DNA from: Actinomadura macra NBRC 14102
Lineage (GTDB): Bacteria > Actinomycetota > Actinomycetes > Streptosporangiales > Streptosporangiaceae
Length of the DNA: 64,000 nt
Reading direction: 5' to 3'
NCBI RefSeq assembly: GCF_001552215.1
Contig: NZ_BCQT01000017.1
Location: 343,864-407,863, forward strand
Under the pieces are notes generated by a model. The model saw only the letters and a list, made by a program, of their open reading frames with translations, made no database searches and was not told the origin of the DNA. Positions 24,215-31,410 of the stretch are shown here, piece after piece. Every line of letters starts with the position of its first letter. The first letter of the stretch is position 1. The translations under genes and the position numbers were made by a program.

Positions 24215-24952
24215 ATGAGCACCGACGGACAGCCGCACATCCTCGCGATCGGCGGCGGGACCTTCGTCCCGGACGACCGGCAGGGGATCTCCCCGAGTCC
24301 CCTGCTGCGCTACGCCCTGGACCTGACCGGCCAGGACCGCCCGAGGGTCTGCTTCCTGACGACGGCGGTCGGCGACGACGCCGGATACATCGCCCGCTTC
24401 TACGCTGCGTTCTCCTCGCTGGACGCGGAGGTCAGCCACCTCGCCCTGTTCCCGATGCCGAACGTGCAGGACATGCGCGCCCACCTGCTCCCCCAGGACC
24501 TGGTGTACGTGTCCGGCGGCAGCGTCGCCAACCTCCTCGCCCTGTGGCGCTTGCACGGCCTGGACGAGATCATGCGCGAGGCATGGCAGGAGGGCGTCGT
24601 CCTGTCCGGGCAGAGCGCGGGCGCGCTGTGCTGGCACGTGGGCGGCAACACCGACTCCTACGGCCCCCAGCTGCGGCCGCTGACGGACGGGCTCGGGTTC
24701 CTGCCGTACTCGTGCGGTGTGCACTACGACAGCGACCCGCAGCGCCGTCCGCTGCTGCAGCAGCTCGTCGGTGAGGGGACCCTGCCGGGCGGATACGCGG
24801 CGGACGAGTCGGTCGCCCTGCACTATGTCGGGACGGAGTTCGTCCAGGCCGTTTCCTACCGGGCCGAGGCGGGCGCCTACCGGCTGGAGCCGGACGGTCC
24901 GGGCACCGCCAAGGAGGCCCGCCTGGAGCCGCGGTTGCTGGCCGCCCTGTAA
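24215..24952 (+). CDS. Peptidase E-like protein, S51 dipeptidase family
   Basis: 245 residues. The nucleophile Ser134 is in LSGQSAGALCW, an S51 nucleophile elbow, and YVSGGSVANLL precedes it. Family members cleave Asp-X dipeptides or act in cyanophycin breakdown; specificity is not decided here. ATG at 24215 has GAGGAGGG upstream. The next gene, lipB, starts 14 bases after its stop but has its own -10 box. Confidence 0.88.
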   Translation: MSTDGQPHILAIGGGTFVPDDRQGISPSPLLRYALDLTGQDRPRVCFLTTAVGDDAGYIARFYAAFSSLDAEVSHLALFPMPNVQDMRAHLLPQDLVYVSGGSVANLLALWRLHGLDEIMREAWQEGVVLSGQSAGALCWHVGGNTDSYGPQLRPLTDGLGFLPYSCGVHYDSDPQRRPLLQQLVGEGTLPGGYAADESVALHYVGTEFVQAVSYRAEAGAYRLEPDGPGTAKEARLEPRLLAAL

Positions 24953-24953
24953 G

Positions 24954-24959
24954 TAAGCT
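24954..24959 (+). promoter_or_regulatory. Leaderless -10 box for lipB
   Basis: TAAGCT begins 2 bases after the peptidase stop and is 7 bases before the lipB GTG. Confidence 0.5.
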
Positions 24960-24966
24960 GGCGGGC

Positions 24967-25749
24967 GTGAGCGATGTAGACGTACGCGAGGTGCCCCAGT
25001 CCACCGACACCGCCGAGGCGCGGCCGCCGGGTTTCGACATCGACGAGCTGGTGGTCGTCCACGTGGGCTTCGGGGCCGCCGCCGTCCCTTACCTGGACGG
25101 CTGGGGCCTGCAGAAGCGCACGCACGCCCTCCGGGTCGCCGGAGAGATCCCCGACACCGTCCTGCTGTTGGAGCACGAGCCGGTGTACACGGCGGGAAAG
25201 CGCACCGCGGCGCTCGACCGCCCCCTCGGCGACCCCGGCGCCCCCGTCGTGGACGTGGACCGTGGCGGCAAGATCACCTGGCATGGCCCGGGGCAGCTGA
25301 CCGGCTACCCGATCCTGCGGCTGCCCGACCCCGTCGACGTGGTCGCCTACGTGCGGCTGCTGGAGCGGATGCTGATGGACGTCTGCGCCGAGTTCGGTCT
25401 GGAGACCACCTTCGTCGAGGGACGCAGCGGACTGTGGGTGCCCGGCACCCCGGACCGCAAGATCGGTTCCATCGGCATCCGGGTGTCACAGGGCGTGACC
25501 ATGCACGGCTTCCAGCTGAACTGCGACAACGACATGGGCTGGTTCGACAAGATCATTCCCTGCGGGATCCGGGACGCGGGCTCCACGAACCTCAGCCGCG
25601 AGGTCGGCCGCGAGGTCACGGTCGCCGAGGTCACCCCGCTGGCCGAACGCCACCTGGCCCGGGTGCTCGGCGCCGCGGGCACACTCCACCGGAGTGTCGG
25701 GTCGATCCCGGCTGTGTCTCCTTCACCCCCGGCCCAAGGGCTCGCCTAG
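24967..25749 (+). CDS. lipB: Lipoyl(octanoyl) transferase
   Basis: 260 residues. It transfers octanoate from acyl-carrier protein to lipoyl domains. The Cys-Lys dyad is visible: Lys in RKIGSIGIR and Cys in IIPCGIRDAGSTNLS; RGGKITWHGPGQL is the substrate loop. The last residues after about 240 (ending PSPPAQGLA) and the stop codon come from the dispersed repeat at 25733-25840, so the C-terminus is not conserved sequence. lipA follows after one intervening minus-strand gene. Confidence 0.94.
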   Translation: MSDVDVREVPQSTDTAEARPPGFDIDELVVVHVGFGAAAVPYLDGWGLQKRTHALRVAGEIPDTVLLLEHEPVYTAGKRTAALDRPLGDPGAPVVDVDRGGKITWHGPGQLTGYPILRLPDPVDVVAYVRLLERMLMDVCAEFGLETTFVEGRSGLWVPGTPDRKIGSIGIRVSQGVTMHGFQLNCDNDMGWFDKIIPCGIRDAGSTNLSREVGREVTVAEVTPLAERHLARVLGAAGTLHRSVGSIPAVSPSPPAQGLA

Positions 25750-25840
25750 CGGCTCGCCCTTGACCCTGCTCGGGCGAACGCGACATCGCTTCGCGATCTT
25801 CCCCGGTGAGGCTCGCCTTCGGCTTCACCTCACCGGGTCA
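25733..25840. repeat. Dispersed hairpin-rich repeat, copy 1
   Basis: Its reverse complement matches 45981-46090 along most of its length. Features are a 9-bp stem CCGGTGAGG/CCTCACCGG, a small ATCGC-GAA-GCGAT hairpin, and a CAAGGGC/GCCCTTG stem. It fills the space between the convergent lipB and DUF1877 genes and includes both stop codons, so it probably works as a bidirectional terminator. Confidence 0.8.
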
Positions 25841-26347
25841 GGATGTGGGTGCCATCACCTTGTAGACGGCCTGGCCGCCGGTCGCCGCCGCCACGAAGAA
25901 GGCGGTCAGGTTCTCGTAGGCGGGCTTGAGGACGCGGTCGCGGGCCGCGGCGTCGAGGGCGCGTGCGTCCTGGACTCCCGCCTCGGCCATCGCCGCCGGG
26001 TCGTACCGTTCGGCGACCTTGCCGAACGGCGTCGCGGCCAGATGGTCCGCGGCGGGCTTCACACGGTCGGGCGCCAGGAAGATCACGTCCATGCCGAGTT
26101 CGTCCGCGCCGTCCTCGGTGAGGAGCCGCCCGCCGCACACCGCGTCCGCCTCGGGCTGGCGGCCCTCCCAGGCGTCACCTGTGACGATGTAGTGCATCGC
26201 CTGCCAGGCGGCACCGAGATCGAACAGCTCCGATGCGCTCCGCCGGCGCCAGTCGGCGGTGCCGAAGATGTGGCGGGCGATCCGGCCGGGATCCGGCTCT
26301 CCCTCCAGCACCGGCGGCACCCTGAGGTACGACATTGCCAGACCCAC
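25838..26347 (-). CDS. DUF1877 (YfbM-like) family protein
   Basis: 169 residues, soluble. MSYLRVPP at the start, HYIVTGDAWEG and GQAVYKVMAP at the end fit DUF1877. The GTG at 26347 is supported by AGGAGG 6 bases upstream; the ATG four codons later is less well placed. Function is unknown. It interrupts lipB-lipA on the opposite strand. Confidence 0.8.
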   Translation of the reverse strand: MGLAMSYLRVPPVLEGEPDPGRIARHIFGTADWRRRSASELFDLGAAWQAMHYIVTGDAWEGRQPEADAVCGGRLLTEDGADELGMDVIFLAPDRVKPAADHLAATPFGKVAERYDPAAMAEAGVQDARALDAAARDRVLKPAYENLTAFFVAAATGGQAVYKVMAPTS

Positions 26348-26471
26348 TGCGGTCCTCCTGCTAACGCTGTTGCGTGACGACAGGGAGTCACCCTAGAGAG
26401 ATCCACTGCCGGCGACGACAGAAACACGCGAACCGGCAAGGCGAAACCGGGTCTTGTCACGCATTCGAGAT

Positions 26472-26521
26472 CACCCCGATACATCTTCGAATCCGGATCG
26501 ACGTCGGGGTGCCCGCCGGGG
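26472..26521. repeat. Inverted repeat in the lipA upstream region
   Basis: CACCCCGA (26472-26479) and TCGGGGTG (26514-26521) flank a 34-base loop, ahead of the lipA -10 box. No known regulator can be named. Confidence 0.4.
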
Positions 26522-26552
26522 GCCGCACGTGCCGCCACCATCGGTCGGGACG

Positions 26553-26558
26553 TACCCT
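26553..26558 (+). promoter_or_regulatory. Leaderless -10 box for lipA
   Basis: TACCCT lies 6 bases before the GTG at 26565, with no ribosome site. Confidence 0.5.
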
Positions 26559-26564
26559 GAACGA

Positions 26565-27494
26565 GTGACGACGGTGACACCTGAGGGGCGCAAGCTTCTG
26601 CGCATCGAGGCCCGCAACAGCCAGACCCCGATCGAGCGCAAGCCCGAATGGATCAAGACGCGGCTGAAGATGGGCCCGCAGTACAAGGAGCTCACCAACC
26701 TGGTGAAGTCCGAGGGCCTGCACACGGTGTGCCAGGAGGCCGGCTGTCCCAACATCTTCGAATGCTGGGAGGACCGCGAGGCCACCTTCCTCATCGGCGG
26801 CGACCAGTGCACCCGGCGGTGCGACTTCTGCCAGATCGACACCGGCAAACCCGCCGAACTCGACCGGGACGAGCCCCGCCGTGTCGCCGAGTCCGTGTCG
26901 ACGATGGGGCTGCGGTACGCGACCGTCACCGGTGTCGCCCGCGACGACCTGGAGGACGGCGGCGCCTGGCTGTACGCCGAGACCGTCCGGCAGATCCACG
27001 CGGCCATCCCCGGCTGCGGCGTCGAGCTGCTGATCCCCGACTTCAACGCCGTCCCGGAGCAGCTCGCCGAGGTCTTCTCCGCCCGTCCCGAGGTGCTGGC
27101 GCACAATGTGGAGACCGTCCCGCGGATCTTCAAGCGCATCCGCCCCGGGTTCCGCTACGAGCGCTCGCTGGACGTCATCACCAGGGCCCGCGAGGACGGG
27201 CTGGTCACCAAGTCCAACCTGATCCTCGGCATGGGCGAGACGCGCGAGGAGGTCTCCGCCGCGCTGCGCGACCTGCACGAGGCCGGCTGCGAGCTGATCA
27301 CGATCACCCAGTACCTGCGGCCGAGCGCCCGCCACCACCCGGTCGAGCGGTGGGTGAAGCCGGAGGAGTTCGTCGAGCTGTCCGCCGAGGCCGAGGAGAT
27401 CGGGTTCGCCGGCGTCATGTCGGGGCCACTCGTCCGGTCGAGCTACCGCGCCGGCCGCCTCTACAAGCAGGCGATCGAGGCGCGCGGCGCCTGA
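26565..27494 (+). CDS. lipA: Lipoyl synthase
   Basis: 309 residues, radical-SAM enzyme that inserts two sulfurs into protein-bound octanoate. The radical cluster motif is CTRRCDFC; the auxiliary, sacrificed cluster is bound by the earlier cysteines in CQEAGCPNIFEC and by the C-terminal RSSYRAG serine. Start GTG at 26565 gives the normal family N-terminus. It completes lipoylation of the SucB encoded upstream, and it needs Fe-S assembly, for which ErpA in this window is a candidate. Confidence 0.96.
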   Translation: MTTVTPEGRKLLRIEARNSQTPIERKPEWIKTRLKMGPQYKELTNLVKSEGLHTVCQEAGCPNIFECWEDREATFLIGGDQCTRRCDFCQIDTGKPAELDRDEPRRVAESVSTMGLRYATVTGVARDDLEDGGAWLYAETVRQIHAAIPGCGVELLIPDFNAVPEQLAEVFSARPEVLAHNVETVPRIFKRIRPGFRYERSLDVITRAREDGLVTKSNLILGMGETREEVSAALRDLHEAGCELITITQYLRPSARHHPVERWVKPEEFVELSAEAEEIGFAGVMSGPLVRSSYRAGRLYKQAIEARGA

Positions 27495-27597
27495 CCGCCG
27501 CCGCGGCTCGTTCCGGGGCCCGGCCACGCGCTCGCGCTCAAGGTTCGTCCCCTTGCCTGCGGGGCCGGGGTGGTCGGAACGGGGCCTTCGGCATGAC

Positions 27598-27603
27598 TAT
27601 CCT
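27598..27603 (+). promoter_or_regulatory. Leaderless -10 box for the DUF4191 gene
   Basis: TATCCT is 7 bases before the ATG at 27611, which favours this start over the in-frame ATG at 27593. Confidence 0.5.
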
Positions 27604-27610
27604 TGATTAC

Positions 27611-28306
27611 ATGACGAAACAGCCCACGGACGGGGCCCAGGAGCGTCCGGGCCGCCTCAAGCAGATCCGCATGGTCGCCCAGGTCCTCCGCCAGGCGGAC
27701 CCGAAGGCCCTCCCGATCGTCTTCGCCTCGGCGATCGGCACGCTGGTCGTCGTCGTCCTGATCGGGCTGTTCATCGGTCAACTCTGGTTCTTCATCCCGC
27801 TCGGGGTCCTCGCCGCGTTCGCCGTCGGCATGATCGTTTTCGGGCAGCTGGCGCAGCGGGCGCAGTACAAGGTGATCTCAGGGCAGCCGGGCGCGGCCGC
27901 CGCGATCCTGAAGAACATGCGCGGCGGCTGGACGGTCACCGAGGCGGTCAGCGGGAACCGGAACCTCGACATGGTGCACCGGGCGGTCGGCCGCGCCGGC
28001 GTGGTGCTGGTGTCGGAGGGGCCGCGCAACCGCGTCGGGCAGCTCCTCGGCGCGGAGAAGAAGCGCATCTCCCGCGCCGCCCAGCAGGTCCCGATCTACG
28101 ACGTGCAGGTCGGTGAGGACGAGGGCCAGGTCCCGGTCGACAAGCTGCAGCGGCACCTGATGAAGCTTCCGCGCAACCTCACCAAGGGCCAGGTGTCGGA
28201 GCTGAACGACCGTCTGCAGGCCCTGCCGCGCTCCATGCAGATGCCGAAGGGGCCGATGCCGAAGGGCGCGAAGATGCCCAAGGGCCCCAAGCCGAAGATG
28301 CGCTGA
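27611..28306 (+). CDS. DUF4191 membrane protein
   Basis: 231 residues. It has two membrane helices (about 40-62 and 66-86), a soluble domain containing NMRGGWTVTEAVSGNRNLDM, and a Lys/Met/Pro-rich tail with a repeated MPKGP motif. It is the actinobacterial DUF4191 family, located after lipA here and in M. tuberculosis (Rv2219). The function is unknown. Confidence 0.88.
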   Translation: MTKQPTDGAQERPGRLKQIRMVAQVLRQADPKALPIVFASAIGTLVVVVLIGLFIGQLWFFIPLGVLAAFAVGMIVFGQLAQRAQYKVISGQPGAAAAILKNMRGGWTVTEAVSGNRNLDMVHRAVGRAGVVLVSEGPRNRVGQLLGAEKKRISRAAQQVPIYDVQVGEDEGQVPVDKLQRHLMKLPRNLTKGQVSELNDRLQALPRSMQMPKGPMPKGAKMPKGPKPKMR

Positions 28307-28331
28307 GGGAACTCCCGCGCCCGTCCCTCAG
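28303..28331. terminator. Hairpin containing both convergent stop codons
   Basis: CTGAGGGA/TCCCTCAG, an 8-bp stem whose arms include the TGA of the DUF4191 gene and the TGA of the RDD gene. Confidence 0.55.
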
Positions 28332-28804
28332 AGGCTCACGACCACCGTGTTGGCCGCCCGGTCGTGCAGGCCACGGTAGTCCCGGTCCCACAGCAGCGCG
28401 GGGACGACGAGCAGAAGCAGCACCGCCCGGGCCAGTGACCAGCCCAGCCCCACCGGACGCCCGTCCAGCCGGACGACCCGCATCCCGCACAGCCGCTTGC
28501 CGAGCGTCGTGCCCACGGCTCCGGTCAGCAGCCAGGCCTGCACACCGAAGATGATCAGCGTCCACATGCTGCGCTGGGACGGCGACCAGTCCAGCGTCCG
28601 CGCCAGCAGGCTCGCGACGAGCATCGACAGCCCCCAGTCGACGAAAAGCGCGACCAGCCTGCGACCGTAACCCGCGACGGCTCCGCTCCCGCTTCCGGGA
28701 AGGCCGAGCCGTTCCCCAGGCTGCCCGAGGTCAGCCCCCGCCGCGCGCGCGCCGCTGAGCCAGGTCTGCGTCCACCGCGCGTCTCGCTCCTTGCCACTGG
28801 TCAT
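28328..28804 (-). CDS. RDD-family membrane protein
   Basis: 158 residues. The RDD signature is GRRLVALFVDWG at the first helix; GTTLGKRLCGMRVVR and the final DRDYRGLHDRAANT are typical. Three or four membrane helices. Function is unknown. The homologue in M. tuberculosis (Rv2219A) is also next to glnA1. ATG at 28804 is 6 bases from TAGCTT. Confidence 0.88.
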   Translation of the reverse strand: MTSGKERDARWTQTWLSGARAAGADLGQPGERLGLPGSGSGAVAGYGRRLVALFVDWGLSMLVASLLARTLDWSPSQRSMWTLIIFGVQAWLLTGAVGTTLGKRLCGMRVVRLDGRPVGLGWSLARAVLLLLVVPALLWDRDYRGLHDRAANTVVVSL

Positions 28805-28810
28805 GTCCCT

Positions 28811-28816
28811 AAGCTA
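28811..28816 (-). promoter_or_regulatory. Leaderless -10 box for the RDD gene
   Basis: TAGCTT is 6 bases before the ATG at 28804. Confidence 0.5.
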
Positions 28817-28904
28817 TCCGGTGCTCTTGGGGGGTTCTGACTCACCCATCCCTGGGCAAGGACAGGGACGTGTGAGACGCGCATCCCAGCGCCGCCTGTG
28901 ACGC

Positions 28905-28942
28905 GTAACACAGCCGAAACATATGGGACATAGCCGGGAAAC
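28905..28942 (+). promoter_or_regulatory. GlnR operator of glnA1
   Basis: Four pentamers at exact 6-base spacing: GTAAC, GAAAC, GACAT, GAAAC. This matches the actinobacterial GlnR consensus (GTNAC-N6-GAAAC twice) apart from the third box. It lies 11 bases ahead of a TAGCCT -10 box (28953-28958), so it covers the -35 position, as expected for activation under nitrogen limitation. Confidence 0.75.
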
Positions 28943-28991
28943 GGCCTGTCCGTAGCCTGCGGAAACCCCACGAGCGCCCCAAGGAGGCTGG

Positions 28992-30416
28992 ATGTTCAGC
29001 AGCGCCGAAGAGGTCCTGAGCTTCATCAGGAACGAAGGAGTCCGATTCGTCGACTGCCGGTTCGTGGACCTGCCGGGCAAAATGCAACATTTCACGTTCC
29101 CCGTGGAGAGCTTCGGCGAGAGCGTCTTCACCGAGGGACTGATGTTCGACGGCTCGTCGGTCCGCGGATTCCAGGAGATCCACGAGTCCGACATGCTCCT
29201 GCTCCCCGACCCGTCCACCGCGGTCGTCGACCCGTTCCGCCAGCACAAGACCCTGATCCTGAACTTCTTCGTCCACGACCCGCTGACAGGCGAGCCCTAC
29301 AGCCGCGACCCGCGCAACGTCGCCAAGAAGGCGCAGGACTACCTGCGCGGCACCGGCATCGCCGACACGTGCTATTTCGGTCCCGAAGCCGAGTTCTACA
29401 TCTTCGATGACGTCCGTTTCGAGACCAAGCAGAACGCCGGCTACTACTACCTCGATTCCGTCGAGGGCGCCTGGAACACCGGCCGTGAGGAGCCCGGCGG
29501 CAACCTCGGCGCCAAGCCCCCCTACAAGGGCGGCTATTTCCCGGTGCCGCCGATGGACCACTACACCGACCTGCGCTCGGAGATGGTCTCCCAGCTCCTC
29601 ACCTCGGGTATCCACGTCGAGATGCAGCACCACGAGGTCGGCACCGCCGGCCAGGCGGAGATCGACTTCCGCTTCGACACCCTGCTGAAGACGGCCGACC
29701 AGCTCATGCTCTACAAGTACATCGTCAAGAACGTCGCGCGCGACGCGGGCAAGACCGTCACGTTCATGCCGAAGCCCATCTTCGGCGACAACGGTTCCGG
29801 CATGCACTGCCACCAGTCCCTCTGGAAGGACGGCTCGCCCCTCTTCTACGACGAGGTCGGCTACGCGGGCCTGTCCGACAGCGCGCGCTACTACATCGGC
29901 GGGCTGCTCAGGCACGCCCCGTCCCTGTTGGCCTTCACCAACCCGACGGTCAACAGCTACCACCGCCTCGTCCCCGGCTACGAGGCCCCGGTCAACCTGG
30001 TCTACTCCCAGCGCAACCGCTCGGCGTGCATCCGCGTCCCGATCACCGGTTCGAACCCCAAGGCCAAGCGCATCGAGTTCCGCGTTCCGGACCCGTCCTG
30101 CAACCCCTACCTGGCCTTCTCGGCCATGCTCATGGCCGGCCTGGACGGCATCAAGAACAAGATCGAGCCCGCCGACCCGGTCGACAAGGACCTCTACGAG
30201 CTCCCGCCCGAGGAGGCCCGCGCCATTCCGCAGGTTCCCGGCAGCCTTCCCGAGGTCCTCGCCGCCCTGGAGGCCGACCACGACTACCTCCTCGAAGGCG
30301 GCGTCTTCACTCCGGACCTCATCGACACCTACATCACGATGAAGAACGAGTTCGAGATCGACCCGATCCGTCTTCGCCCCCACCCGCATGAGTTTGAGCT
30401 GTACTACGACATCTAG
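28992..30416 (+). CDS. glnA: Glutamine synthetase type I (beta, adenylylatable)
   Basis: 474 residues. MFDGSSVRGF, the metal-binding EAEFYIFD, NGSGMHCHQS and NPYLAFSAML are conserved GS-I elements. Tyr402 in KDLYELPPEE is the adenylylation site, the target of GlnE encoded at 37713-40793. It makes glutamine from glutamate, ammonia and ATP and is the main nitrogen-assimilating enzyme. AAGGAGG precedes the ATG at 28992. It is controlled by the GlnR box above. Confidence 0.97.
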   Translation: MFSSAEEVLSFIRNEGVRFVDCRFVDLPGKMQHFTFPVESFGESVFTEGLMFDGSSVRGFQEIHESDMLLLPDPSTAVVDPFRQHKTLILNFFVHDPLTGEPYSRDPRNVAKKAQDYLRGTGIADTCYFGPEAEFYIFDDVRFETKQNAGYYYLDSVEGAWNTGREEPGGNLGAKPPYKGGYFPVPPMDHYTDLRSEMVSQLLTSGIHVEMQHHEVGTAGQAEIDFRFDTLLKTADQLMLYKYIVKNVARDAGKTVTFMPKPIFGDNGSGMHCHQSLWKDGSPLFYDEVGYAGLSDSARYYIGGLLRHAPSLLAFTNPTVNSYHRLVPGYEAPVNLVYSQRNRSACIRVPITGSNPKAKRIEFRVPDPSCNPYLAFSAMLMAGLDGIKNKIEPADPVDKDLYELPPEEARAIPQVPGSLPEVLAALEADHDYLLEGGVFTPDLIDTYITMKNEFEIDPIRLRPHPHEFELYYDI

Positions 30417-30753
30417 TCCGAACTGTGTGAGGGCCCCGGCGAGCACCATCCGCCGGGGCCCTCGCGCCCGTACAACATTGGCGGCCTGTCCGTACAGCAG
30501 GCGATCGGCCTGCGCACGCACACGTGCCTGTGCGACGTACGGACGGTTCCGTGGTTGCCTTACCGCACTGGCCCGGGCCCGCGAGAAGACCGGCGAGTCG
30601 CGACGAAACACCGATCAGGCTTCCGCCGCTCCTGGCATACCCGCTGCGGCCCTCCCCGCTGTGGGACGGGTGCTCAGTCAGCGCTGGCCTCGATGGCGAG
30701 GCCCGCCTTCCGGACGTGCCGGGCGGCGGGCCAGGTTCGGTTCCGACGTTTCG
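30417..30753. other. Intergenic stretch after glnA
   Basis: 337 bases without a supported gene. It starts with the glnA terminator; further on CCGTAC and GTACGG form a distant inverted repeat. Open frames here lack a ribosome site and resemble no protein I know. Confidence 0.5.
30429..30463 (+). terminator. glnA terminator
   Basis: 13-bp perfect stem GAGGGCCCCGGCG / CGCCGGGGCCCTC with a 9-base loop, 12 bases after the glnA stop. Confidence 0.85.
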
Positions 30754-31221
30754 TCACCGGCCTCGCTTGTCGGGGGCGAAGATGGGCCTGCTCTCGGCGT
30801 CCACTCCCGCCTCGTCGTCCGGAGCGGCGGCGTTCTGGCAGGCGGTCAGGAGCCAGCGTCCATCCTCCTTCGCCAGGATCCACAAGGGCGAGCCCACGTC
30901 CAGCCCGTCGGCCGCCCGGTACACCTGGCGCAGCTTGACGGCGGCGACGTCGGTGCGGATGAACAGCACGTGCTCGATCTCGAACGCGACCGTCAGCCCC
31001 CGCATCCCGCCGGGAAGCACCTGATGGGTGAAGTCCGCGATCTCGTCGAGGCCGAAGAGGCGCTTTCCGCCGCCGGTCGTCCAGATCGCGTCGGGCCGGA
31101 ACAGGCCGAGGAACTCGTCGGGAAGCTCGTTGTTCTGGGCGTGCTCGACCGTGGCGACCACCTGCTCGATCGCCTCGATCTCGGCTTCGCGCGTCCGCGC
31201 GTCGATGTCCACAGTGCTCAT
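30754..31221 (-). CDS. SgcJ/EcaC-type NTF2-like (SnoaL) protein
   Basis: 155 residues with an NTF2-like cone fold: an N-terminal helix pair (EAIEQVVATVEHAQNN), FLGLFRPDAIWTTGGGKR, and a strand ending WLLTACQNAAAP. The SgcJ/EcaC group includes small proteins of unclear catalytic role, often in stress or secondary metabolism. Start ATG at 31221, 7 bases from the -10 box of an unusual long-spacer promoter. Confidence 0.82.
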   Translation of the reverse strand: MSTVDIDARTREAEIEAIEQVVATVEHAQNNELPDEFLGLFRPDAIWTTGGGKRLFGLDEIADFTHQVLPGGMRGLTVAFEIEHVLFIRTDVAAVKLRQVYRAADGLDVGSPLWILAKEDGRWLLTACQNAAAPDDEAGVDAESRPIFAPDKRGR

Positions 31222-31228
31222 GGCCCTC

Positions 31229-31259
31229 AGGCTGGTCCATCAAGCGCACTTGAGGTCAA
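31229..31259 (-). promoter_or_regulatory. MerR-type promoter with 19-bp spacer
   Basis: TTGACC (-35, 31259-31254) and CAGCCT (-10, 31234-31229) are separated by exactly 19 bp. The spacer contains the inverted repeat TCAAG-N4-CTTGA, with a further CC/GG match outside. Long spacers with such a dyad are the hallmark of promoters remodelled by MerR-family activators. No merR gene is adjacent. Confidence 0.55.
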
Positions 31260-31410
31260 GGTTCCGCAGCGCGATGACCTCTGGGGATCGTCTATCCGCA
31301 ATCTGTAAAATGTCCGCTGGTTTTGGGCCGCTGCTGATCGACAGGACGGCATCGCCCACAGCGCGGACGGGCTGAGGCCCCCGGGCGGTGGAGCGCCCGG
31401 AGAGTGAGGA

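Noticed and set aside
27495..27592. GC-rich inverted repeat after lipA as a terminator
   Set aside because: Only CGTTCCG/CGGAACG pair at the base and the interior does not form a continuous stem.
30467..30753. A plus-strand frame starting around 30524 as a real gene
   Set aside because: It lacks a ribosome site, is low-complexity and runs antisense into the NTF2-like gene.
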